Of a stretch of DNA of 64,000 nt, positions 24,801-35,081 are shown one piece after another. The stretch lies in contig FN649737.1 in the NCBI GenBank assembly GCA_000310025.1, positions 174,014-238,013 on the forward strand, written 5' to 3'. Numbering within the stretch: position 1 is the stretch's first letter; each line of letters opens with the position of its first letter. Origin of the DNA: Ectocarpus siliculosus. Taxonomy: Eukaryota > Sar > Phaeophyceae > Ectocarpales > Ectocarpaceae. Under the pieces are notes generated by a model, which was not told the DNA's origin, did no database searches, and saw only the letters and a list, made by a program, of their open reading frames with translations. The translations under genes and the position numbers were made by a program.

Positions 24801-26325
24801 TGGCCGATTTTCAAAACTCGATTACTCCGCGGCGAAGAGGATGCCGAAATCAAAGGATACGTTTTCGGAGAGCTCTCTCTCGACGAGACGGTTCCAACGC
24901 CGCCATTTGTCGGCACCATCGCTGCTCTTCCCGCCTAGTAATCGAGCTTCGAAAATCGGTACAGGGGATGTGATATCCTGTCCAACCTACGGTATGTGCG
25001 TGCTTGCATATGACCATCTTGTGCGCTCGGAGGCGAGTATTTTCAACACGCCGGCCGCGCTGTGCTATTGCCGCGTACGAAGCCAGCAGGAACAGCTCTT
25101 TGCAAGCACGAAGTATTGGATGTATAAATTGACTGGTGGTGATGCTACCACTACCAAAGCTGTAGCGCAGCTTTCCAACATTGGAGTGGAATGTGAGAGA
25201 GTAAGTTTTTCGTTTTGGATCGTCGGGCTGTTCGAGTCAGCATCATGTCAGCTGTGTGAGCTTTGGATACGTCACACCGCAGCTGGCGGTGAGTTGTGAG
25301 GGGGTCCTGCTGTTAGCTGTTAGCTATTATTGTCATCTTGCATCATCACCCCCCCTTGATGCTCTCATGAACATCTACTCCTGATTGATCACTTGTAGAA
25401 ATGACGCACTGATGTTGCGTGTTGGATCGAAACAGGTTGACGTTCGCCCCGCTTTGGACAGCTTCCGAGACTTGGCAGACCGATTCGTGCAGATGCCTTT
25501 CGCGCGCTTGACGGGAAGGAGCGAGTTCGTCCCGCTCAGCTTGCGCCCCTCTCCGACAATGAAAGCAAGGGTGAGTCTCTGAAATAGGTTTTGCGGTTGC
25601 TGGTGGATGGCGACGATGGACTTATCAACATTGTGGTATAGTAGTTGTCGGTGGGGGGGAAGGGGTTCTTGGTGGAGTGTCCGCGGCAGGTGGAACACCT
25701 CTGTAGCTTCTTCTGACGTCACGTGTTGCCGCTGAATGCCCCCCGCCCCGCCCCTGAAATGATTATCTCGGTGGCTTCTTCTGACTTCACGTGTTGTAGT
25801 GCCCCCCCCTCATCCCTGAAATCCGATTATCGTGCCCCCCCCCAGGAGCCGTGGGCAAAGCTTCGAATGGACCAAGGCCTCCCCTCGCCCCCTCCCGCTG
25901 CTGCCGGTGCGGGCTCAGCAACAGCAGGAAGCGCGAGCTCTGCGACGGGAGCGCCGCCGTCGACCAGAGAACGAGACGCCCGCGCTCTGAAGCGCGTGCA
26001 GAAGAAGTGCGCGAAGCCGCTGGGCGCCTTGCGTGCGGCGGAAGGCGCCGGAGACGCGGCGCTGGCGGAGGCGGCGGCGCTAAAGCTGGAGTACTGCACG
26101 GCCCGGTACCTGTGCAAGAAGGAGGCGTTGGCGTATAAGGAGGCGTTGGCGTACGCCGGGTCCTCGGGGAGCATCGTGGGGAGCGACACGGCGCACGCGT
26201 ACTGGGCGGAGATGGCGCTGGAGCGAAGGCTGGAGGACATGCGAGGCGCTCTGACCGCGTTCACCGAGAGGCAGATGGAGGCGCGGCGAAGAGAGGAGGA
26301 GGAAGGCGGAGAAGGCGAAGCTTGA
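21875..26325 (+). CDS. HCCS: Holocytochrome c synthase (cytochrome c heme lyase)
   Basis: Exons: 21875-22410, 22973-23101, 23978-24134, 24523-24618, 25436-25570, 25846-26325; phases 2,2,0,0,0; about 510 aa. It attaches heme to apocytochrome c in the mitochondrial intermembrane space. The N-terminal part has three Cys-Pro sites (ACPLG, SSCPVK twice), like the heme-binding CPV motifs of the family. Then come NQQPAPGQ, YPSPQMFWNAL, IHNNMNELTW (holds the conserved heme-ligating His), LLRFLGRPND, LPFDRHDWVVDR, RRYVIDYYYDD and VDVRPALDS. The last exon adds an Ala/Glu-rich, Cys-bearing helical tail (CTARYLC). At about 510 aa it is much longer than the usual 270-300, because of both a low-complexity N-terminus and this tail. 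The start ATG has a CACC context. The exon 3 acceptor (CGCGAAG at 23977) is the least certain border. Introns carry a SINE-like copy and a MITE. Confidence 0.93.
23386..23524 (+). mobile_element. SINE-like repeat, copy A (near full length)
   Basis: Reads GAGCACTCATG, then GCATGCC, CAGCGATTAGACCGTTGACC, GCGTCCTC, and ends TTTGCCAAAGGTGGCTCAAG. The same string order appears in reverse at 55537, 59322 and 44841. It sits in HCCS intron 2. The GGTTAGACC block resembles a Pol III box A. Confidence 0.7.
24784..24979. mobile_element. MITE copy 1 with about 40-bp inverted ends
   Basis: Left end AGGATATCACACCCCC, then CGATTTTCAAAACTCGATTACT; right end is its reverse complement with few mismatches (AGTAATCGAG, then CGAAAATCGG, ending GGATGTGATATCCT). 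Length is about 196 bp, inside HCCS intron 4. There is no coding capacity. The ends match the element at 54693-54897. Confidence 0.8.
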
Positions 26326-28414
26326 CGCTTTGCAAAACGGTGGCAGTTCGGAGGCGCAAGCAGTTGGTGGTGTTGTGACTAGGGGACAATGGCAGTCAGA
26401 GGGGGGTTTGCGGGGTGTGTCTTTTTGGACTGGATGCTGAGCTCTTCCACGTTTGCCTGGGGGGTAGTAGCGAAATGGACGGCGAAGAGTTGTTGGAAGA
26501 ACGTGAGGTCGTGGACGCGAAGACCGACACCATCGTTCACGTTATTAACGCTTTCTTGTTTCTGGGGCAGCAGTACTACTTCGTCTTGCAGTGCTGCTGA
26601 ACATAAGGTACGATATGCTTTCACGCAGCATGGTCCGCTAAATAGTGTACGTTGATGACGCCTCGGTAGGTATCGCAACTTAAAATGAAGCCGGAATTTT
26701 TCGGAGCACTTCCCCACAAGACAAGGACGTTGTGGTCGTAGCCAGCACGGGCAGGTTGTGGGGCCTGCAGTACTCACGCCCAAGGCTACCAGGTTGGAGC
26801 TTGTGCCCAACCTGATCGTGCCTGTTTGTCCTGTCCACCCTACTTGTTGCAACTTTATCCAGGTTGGAGTTCTTCATCTTACGCCGCATGCATTCTTTTT
26901 CTACAACACTAGAGGACTCTCTCGATATTGTAGCAGGGTTTCCGTACTTGTGAGACACCAAACAAGTCGACGCTGCATGAAAAAAGCACAGCTCTAGAGG
27001 GACGACTTGTAGCTTGATACAGAGCTCTGATTTCTGCTCCTTCAGCTCGTGAAATGTGGTTCGTTTACGCGGGTTTCACAAAGGAGGCGACACAGTCAAT
27101 TGGGGATTCCTAGTCGCTTGCCTGTCCCTGACAAAGGAGCAAACGCTACTTCGAAGTAAGTCACACTTGGCGGAGGAAAACACGCACGGTCACTAGAAAA
27201 ACAACGGGGCAGACTACAATCACCCCCCCCCCAAGAAAAACATCTACGGGTACTACAACCTCCCCTATAAAAGAACAAACATGATAGATTACTTACCCTC
27301 CTAGGCCCTTGAAACTTCACTGTGAAGACATATATCACGTCGATGCTACCTGCGGTAGTTCTTCTATGGGGATACTATCCTGTCGGGCAGATGCCGTTAT
27401 GTATGCACCCATCCCACAATCCATGTTACGGGGCTTTGAATCTTGGTGCATGGTTCGGAGCCCCCACCGGTCACTGTTCAATCAACATAGAAGTGCATAC
27501 TCCACAGCCCGCCACGATTTCACGACAAGCTTACCGTGGCCGAGCTCGCGATGAGCAAATAAAGTGAGCAGCACCGACAGCACCATCAACAACACTGGCA
27601 ACATCTATGAGAGGTTCAGAACAACCCCAGCGTTAGATCGTTGAGGGGGAGGGCCTGCGGCTAGACTACTTGGGGCCAAAAGCGAAACGTGTGAGAAGCA
27701 CGGCCGTTGACGCCCTCATACACCAATGGCAAGTCGAGCAATGCCGAATCGTACGCGAAGCATGCACGATCTAGCTACTCAAATCGGGCTGGAGTAAATA
27801 CTTGACGCTTTTTGTTCCCTGACAAACTTCGTCCACACATTCTGGGGGGATCGCACTCAACCTCAACCAAATATTCGGGGTTCTAGGTACACAACGTTGC
27901 TCATCAGTAGAGCTTCCTACCGGTGCAACAACAAAAACAGTCACCTGACAACGTGCCAGCAACAGGACATTTTCGTGACAATAGCAGGTCGTTCACTCCA
28001 TTAGAGGTAACAAGGAGGACCAAGGCGGATCCCAACAAACGACCGAAACTGTACTACCCACAGATGATATGATAAAGGTTGGACATTTGACGCCCTTGCA
28101 CGTGGCATTCCTGAGCCCGGGCTCTCAAACAGAGCTATTGCTGCCACCCCTCCCCCCTCTCTTTCACCCCCCCCGGTCGTTCTGCGGCGCTTCGTGCTTG
28201 GTGATGTGCGAGCCTACATAGTCCGGCGAGAATCCAGCGTGCCCTGTCCCGGCTTTGTTGGGATGCGAGGCCGAATGTTCAACGACTATGGCATGTGCGG
28301 CTATGTGTACACCCGTCATCTACTGGCTGAGGGGGATAAGGACGAGAAGGTGTGCCCCTCAGTATTACGGAAACGGCCTCCCGTCACCGACCAAGGCTTC
28401 CCGATGTTGCATCC
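26326..28414. other. Convergent intergenic region, HCCS and repeat-protein gene
   Basis: About 2.1 kb between two 3' ends. I find no gene with family similarity or splice-consistent exons. A divergent SINE-like fragment lies near 28225-28312 (- orientation). The rest is unremarkable apart from C-rich runs near 27224 and 28160. Confidence 0.6.
28225..28312 (-). mobile_element. SINE-like repeat, 5'-half fragment
   Basis: Reverse-oriented fragment with GGCCGAATGTTCAACGACTA, GGCATGTG and TGTGTACACC, matching the GTGTAC...CATGC...TAGTCGTT part of the family. It is diverged and truncated. Confidence 0.45.
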
Positions 28415-31400
28415 TCAGTAGTCGTACACCTCCTGCCCCTCTCCCTCTCCCCCCCCCTCCTGCTCGTCTTCCTCCTCGTCCCCGACCGGGGGGGGCAGGG
28501 GAGGGGACGCCGTCGCCCCATCCCCCCCCGTCGCGTGCGTCTCGCTTCCCTGCGCCGGGGGCCCCATGGACTGCTGCACCGACGGCAGCGACCCCGGCAC
28601 CGAGGGAAGAGCCACGTCGACGTCGCTCGTGCCCTCGGCCACTGCTGCTGCGGCATCGTCCGATGAAGTGTCCAGGGGGGACTGGGCGCCGGCCTCGCCT
28701 TGTCCTCCGCCGGCGGTGGCGGCGGGGGGCGCCTTGGTGGACGAAGTAGCCTGCGGGGAGCGACGGCGCGTAGCCAGCTGGGGCTTGAAGGGGCACTGCT
28801 GCGACTGGAGGTGCTCCGCGCTCTGGGGGCGAGGGGAGGGGGACAGGCGGGCGTAAATGTGAGCAGCAAGTTTTCTGTGGGAGGTTTGTTTGGACTTCGC
28901 TTGGAGATCAACGAGGAGGATGCGCGTCTCTGTGCTTGTTCTGCTTCGTAAGAGCGCTTCACCTCGACGAAATCGTCTACGAAAATGACCCCCAGTTCTC
29001 CTGAAGCCTTGAAATCGGCACACAAAATGAATTATACCACCGACGCCGTTGGTGCCATGATTCGAATATTCCCACCCCCTTCGCCAAACGCAAGGACGAT
29101 GACCAGTTTCTGGTTCATGTGTGCGAAACAAGCCGGTGCCGGCAAAACCCCGGGATATTGCTCCGTCCGGGCATTACATAGGGATGGGAGGTCAATGGTC
29201 TAATGACTACGGCATGGGTTTATATGAGTACACCCCCCCTACGCCACCCCGCCCTCCCTCTCACCAGAGTCCTCGAGAACCGCTGCGCGCTGGCCTCCTT
29301 GTAGAGCTCCTCGTACACCGGCCCCTGCCTCTGCGGGCTAAGGCTCCGCCCCATGCGCGTCTTGTGAGAGGCCAGCTGAGGGGAGAAGGTGCACGCCTTC
29401 ATGTCCTCCTGCACAATAAATAACACGGGCCCAGAGGCAAGAAACGTCGAAATCAGGCCGGGGCTCGACTTCCTATTTCGTCGCCACTGTCGAGCAGAGG
29501 TTGCTTATAGTAGAGCTTAGTGTAGGGTCCACCGTTGAGCTATAGTTTCACCACTATTTTCTATTTATTTGTGAAAATATGGGATGGGACCCTCTGTTTC
29601 TTGACGAAAAAAATCTTGTTTCTTGACTGTATTCACATCATTATTTCGAGAACGAAAGCGTGCCGAGGCGAGGGTGGGTGTCGAACGAAGACGGACGGCT
29701 TCTTGAATCATAGGGGGTGACGCACGCTGGAGCACGTCCTACGGGCGTCGGAGAATGCAGGCTTTGTTGGGCCACTCTCCCATCAACGTCAAGTCACTGT
29801 ACATACGACGAACGGCGTGAACGTCACTCCGGAGGTGTCATCTATTGGTATTGTTGGAATTGTACCACTGCTTGTATGTCAACCGTCGGTTGTGCGTGTT
29901 TTTCATTAATGTAGCACCGACCGCGCTAACCGACTGGCTAATGGAATTATGCCTGTAGAGGGGTAACAAACCCGAACACGCTTACAGTCGAAGGGTTCTA
30001 CCGACGCGAATGTGTGAATTGTTGTTTGCAGTTACATTGCGCCAGATACAAACTGGGCGTGTTGCAAAATGTGTTCACGCACGAAGGCGGGGACCCACCC
30101 GCCAACCCCGCGACCAACTGTCTGTGCAGAAAATGGGTCCCGGAATTGTTCGACGGGCTTGGGGATATAGATATACGTGACCCGTCATGCCATTCCCTCC
30201 CATATTATCCTGCAGCCATTGCTCTTGCTCGTTAGACAGGAAGATGGCTTTAGAGGGTTAAAACAAACGCGACAGGAGTCCAGGCATACACCATCGATTC
30301 ACTTCATCTCTAGATCGTGTGCTCTGCCAGCGTACGCCAAGTATCCGGAAGCTTCACAAATCACTCCCAACTCTGTTTTTCCGCCTTCGTAAGAATCAAG
30401 GCCATTTCGCATGTGCTTGTGTGTATACTCGGCAGGATACAGCTCTCCGAGAACTCCGAGGGGGTTACGCAGATGTGACAGATATGAATATGATATACAG
30501 ACAGAGTTGGTGCCTTTGCCTCTTCTTGCTTACGTCTGTCATTCGTAAATACAAGGAACTTTGGTCAATCCTTTCTGCAGAAACGGTCTCGACAAGAGCC
30601 CGCGAGCGTGACAACGCAGTACACGCGCCGACACCCAAAAAAAGTGTAACAGCAGTAAGAGCGTGAGTGACATATGGGAATTATTTCACCGAAAACAGAA
30701 TAAAACCCGTGGAGTGAGCCTCCGTCATGAGCGAGCATGTGGGATGATGTGTCGGGTTTCACCCTTCGTCAGTGTCTGCGTCTCACCTCGCGAACTCGTT
30801 CCCTGGCGTTGGTCTTGTCGACGTGCTTGGCGTAGAGAGTGTCGAATAACGCACCGCCCCGGGACCCCGCCTTGAAGCGACTGCTCGGTGTCAGGAATAC
30901 GGGGAAATAATGCGAGTCTCCAAAAAAGAAAAATGCGCTCCTTCGGGGTAGTTGGTGCGCTGTGGCTCACAGTACCAATCTTCTACTGTTGTCTGCCAAA
31001 AAACAATGTACGAATAGTTAGAAATTTGTAATTGATATGCTTGTATTATGTTGAGTAGTTCTCGCTCGTGTTTTGAAAGGGATTGCGAGTCATTTCTGCG
31101 CTAGAAGAACGACCCCCCCACCCGATGTGGTACACATTACCAACCTTTCAAGAAATGAAGCTGAGATCAGAGGAACCTAACACTATCTACCGGAACACAG
31201 CCAGTCTAAAGGATCACACACGGCCTCAGATGAATACCATCATCTTTGCGTAGAACCATGGCGAATTTAGTGGGGGGGGAAGTTGAAACGGTTTGTCGAG
31301 GTCATGATCGTCTCAGCAGTCGACATCCGGCTCACGAACACACACACGAACCTGTTCTGTGTGGACGAGACGTCAGGCTGAAAGGTGCACAGCTGCATCT

Positions 31401-34092
31401 CCTTAGCCTCATCCTGGTCTCGAAATGTCGCGGTGTAGTTCCTCGGAGACTGCGACCTAGCCGTCTGGTGTGTTTGACGTGGTTCGGTGGACACGGTGCC
31501 GAGAGGATGCATTAATTGTTGGGGAACCGAAGGCGAGGGAGGTCGTTCTGTTTTTCACGATCGATCATTCATAACTCAGCATCTCGATCGCGTCATCAAC
31601 AAGAAGAATGAACAACGAGGGCAACACGAGCCGTACTGTAGCAACAGCAACAGCGGACCAACAAACAAGACAACGACAACAGCAACGACAACAACAACAA
31701 CGTCACTATAAAAAAAACAAACCCCAGCGACAACGTGTCTTGTCGTCTTCACTTGCCTGCCTCTCCTTCCCAAGCTTGTACATCGCGTCCGCCCAAGATT
31801 CCTCCGGGTTGTCACGGCGCCGGGGCGACGACGACACGGACTTGCTCTTGAAGTGTGGCTGAAACGTGCACTCCGGGTCCACGAAGGCCTCGCGGGCCTT
31901 TACGAGCAGGACGGTTTCGGTAGAAAGTGAAATGGAAATGGAGGATACGAGTGAGACGTGGTGTGTGCATGACACGTGCTGACCGCGCTTGGCCGGAGAC
32001 ACGCGTGGCAATATCCTGGATGATCGCCGGAGCGCATTACCCCCGCAAACAAACCAGCACGGCGTGTTCAGCGCAAGCAGTGAGCGTAGGAAGCTAGCCA
32101 CCACGACACCTCCAAAAATTAATATTGAAACGCCAAGGAAGGCACGCGTACCTGTACGACAACAACGTGCCCATCCCGAACATCCTAGCGATTCGAATCG
32201 TATCGACAGGGAACATACGCGGACGCAAAAAAAAATGCTTCCCCGTGCAAAATAGATAGGCCAGACTGCTGAGAGAAGGGGGGGGGGGGTTCCATAGGCC
32301 AAGGGGGGGCGTACCTGAGCCCGGCCCCTCGCGCTGTAGAGCCGCTCGTACACGGGCTCATTCTCGGTGTCGACGCAGAGTAGCTTCTTCCCGCCTTTGG
32401 GTACGTGTTTGGCTACGAGGGCGGGGGAGAAGGTGCACGTCATCCTCTCCTTGGTCGCCAGTTCCTGTCGACGGAGGAGGAAGGGTTGTTTGCTACGAGA
32501 AGCGTATCGTGAAACAGCAGCAGCACAGCTGGGGGCCGCAACAGTGCACCATCCCGTTGTAACAAAAAAAAGACGGTTTTGGCCGAAAATAGAAAAAATG
32601 CGATAGGAAACACACCCACCCGCTCTTTGTGCACTAGAAGGTTTGTGCTAACAAGAAAAAATGTAAGGACGTACCCAGGTGACACGCCTACAGTATTGCC
32701 AGGCGGTCTTCCTTCTGGAGCTAGGTTGACCAATGATGCTTCTTGGGAGAAAACGAAACGTGCAATTGTCGCTTGTGCGAAGTGTGCCCTCGCCCCTCAT
32801 AGTCCCCGTCCCAACACACTACGACGGCAACAACAGCCTTAAAAGTCCACAACACACCACACCACCACGTACGGTAATGACCACGGCAGCCTTTACATCA
32901 ACAACAACATCAAGAACCACAACCGTCCCTGCCGCGCACCTCCCGCTTGGCCTGCTTGGTCATGAGCATCTCCCCGTGGAGCCCGAAGAGCCTGTCGTGC
33001 GTGTTCGTGTTCCCCGCGGAGTCCCTTCGCCCGCTTCCCGCTGAAGACCTTCACAAGAATAAGCAAGCGTTTCAGCCAAGGATGCGGTGGCGGAGGGGGG
33101 GGGAGGACGAGGGTGGCCAGGAGCGGTGTTTCACGATGGGTACAGGGAGGGTGGTTGGGGGAGAGGAAGGGAGTTGTATTGGGAGAAATAGTAACTCTAC
33201 AAGACGATAGTCTGAATACAAGGTAAGTTAGCCTTGGCTGTGAAGGGTGCGTGGAGTTGAACGTAAGGCTAACCCCGACAAAACTAGCAGTGCTCATGAC
33301 GCAAGGAGAGGAGGGAAGAACAACAACATGCCACGGACCGATTCACAAGCAAAAAAAACTAACTATCTCAGAACGCTTTCCTCATGCAACAAAAATAAAA
33401 CTCACCAAGATAAACGGATCAAGAACCAAGAAAAAATCACCCACCCCAAGAAAAAAAACGCTCCGGTCGCTCACCGCTTGGAGGAGCCTGAGGTGTCCGG
33501 ACGGAAAGTGCAGGCCGCTAGCTCCTTGGCGGCCCTGGCCTCCTCGCGACTCTTCGCCAGCGCCGCCTGTGTCTCCGGAGTTGCGTACAGCCGGTCCGCT
33601 ACCGGGGCCTGAGAGTTTAAATATTCGCCGTCCGGAGCAAGCGCAAGAACGGCGGTGCGTACGGTTGGGGATGCGGGGGATGCGCGGGGGGGGGGGCGGG
33701 GATGGCTTTAGTTTTGTTTTCATATTTTTCACAGTTGGAGAGTTAAGTTGAGGGATCGGTCCCTCTGTCTGTCTCTGTCTCTGTCTCTGTCTCTGTCTCT
33801 GTCTCTGTCTCTGTCTCTGTCTGTCTGTGTCTCTCTCTGCCTCCCTCCTCGTTGTGGCGTGAAAAAGCCACGGGTTTGGTATCTACCGTTGTTCCTGCTT
33901 TCTCAAGACGATGCTTCGACGCGCCTTGGTCGTGGTGAAGACAATAGCTTCAGCTAGTGGGTCTATCCCCCGTTTGTTGAGACTAAAAAAGTGCCGAAAA
34001 CGCGACTTTCCCGCCCGTTTACGTCGGTGGCCGATGGGATTTTAAGCTGTGCTTGGGGGATTATGTTCGACAAGACGATAATCACCGACAAC

Positions 34093-34125
<33 letters not shown>

Positions 34126-34954
34126 CATTCAACAAATGTTTTCCTCCAAAATGACCTGCTTCCCCTTGGCAGCCAGAATCTTCTTCGTCAGGGCCTTGGT
34201 GACCACCGTGTCGGGGGAGAAGGTGCACTCCTTGTACATGGCCTCGGCGGTGGCCTTGGACTTGTCTTCCGCCCGCTTGTGCCCTTCCACCGGGGTAGTC
34301 GCCGACATCTTGGCTGCCAGGCGGCTGGAGACACCCACGGCAGCAGGCGGCGACAGGCACGGTGCGGAGACGGCGAGGTGGAGGGGGTTACGCTGCACGC
34401 CAATGTCTACGGTACAAGGTGTTCGTCGGGACAGGGGTTGGCAGTTGCCATCTACAGTGCGCTACAACGGCGGTGTTTCTCAAAGAGGTGGCACCGTCGT
34501 GACGAAAGATGAAGTGATTGAAGATATCCCACGTGCATCTAGCATGGCAACGAAACGGCGTCATTTGCAGCGCCGCTCTTTGTAGTACGAGCTGCGTGAC
34601 CACCGTGATATCATTCTCTAGACCAGATGCCCGGTCACAACCCACACAACACATATTGCGGGATTTACGTGTATCGTTGCAGCAGGGCATGTGTGCAGCA
34701 AACGTATGTCAATGTCGGACGAACTCTGTCGACGGCCTACATTTCCGAAGCTTGGAGTCTGAAACAACGCTCCCTGGGCCACAGGAAAATCGGGCAACCG
34801 TTAGCTGTTGTCGTGAAACACGGTGCTTTCGGGGAGTCAAAAAATCATTTTTCCATTATGCTTTGGCAAACACGATGGTACCTACCTAGTAGCTCGTTCG
34901 GATAATATCGATATCGTTTTTTTTCGGAGTACACACACGTTCCATGTTTCAGCC

Positions 34955-35005
<51 letters not shown>

Positions 35006-35049
35006 GCAGCAGCAGAAGCAGCAGCAACAACACCAACACCACCACCACC

Positions 35050-35081
<32 letters not shown>

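Noticed and set aside
28255-28856. + strand frames rich in Pro/Arg/Ser
   Set aside because: Antisense shadows of the last exon of the repeat-protein gene.
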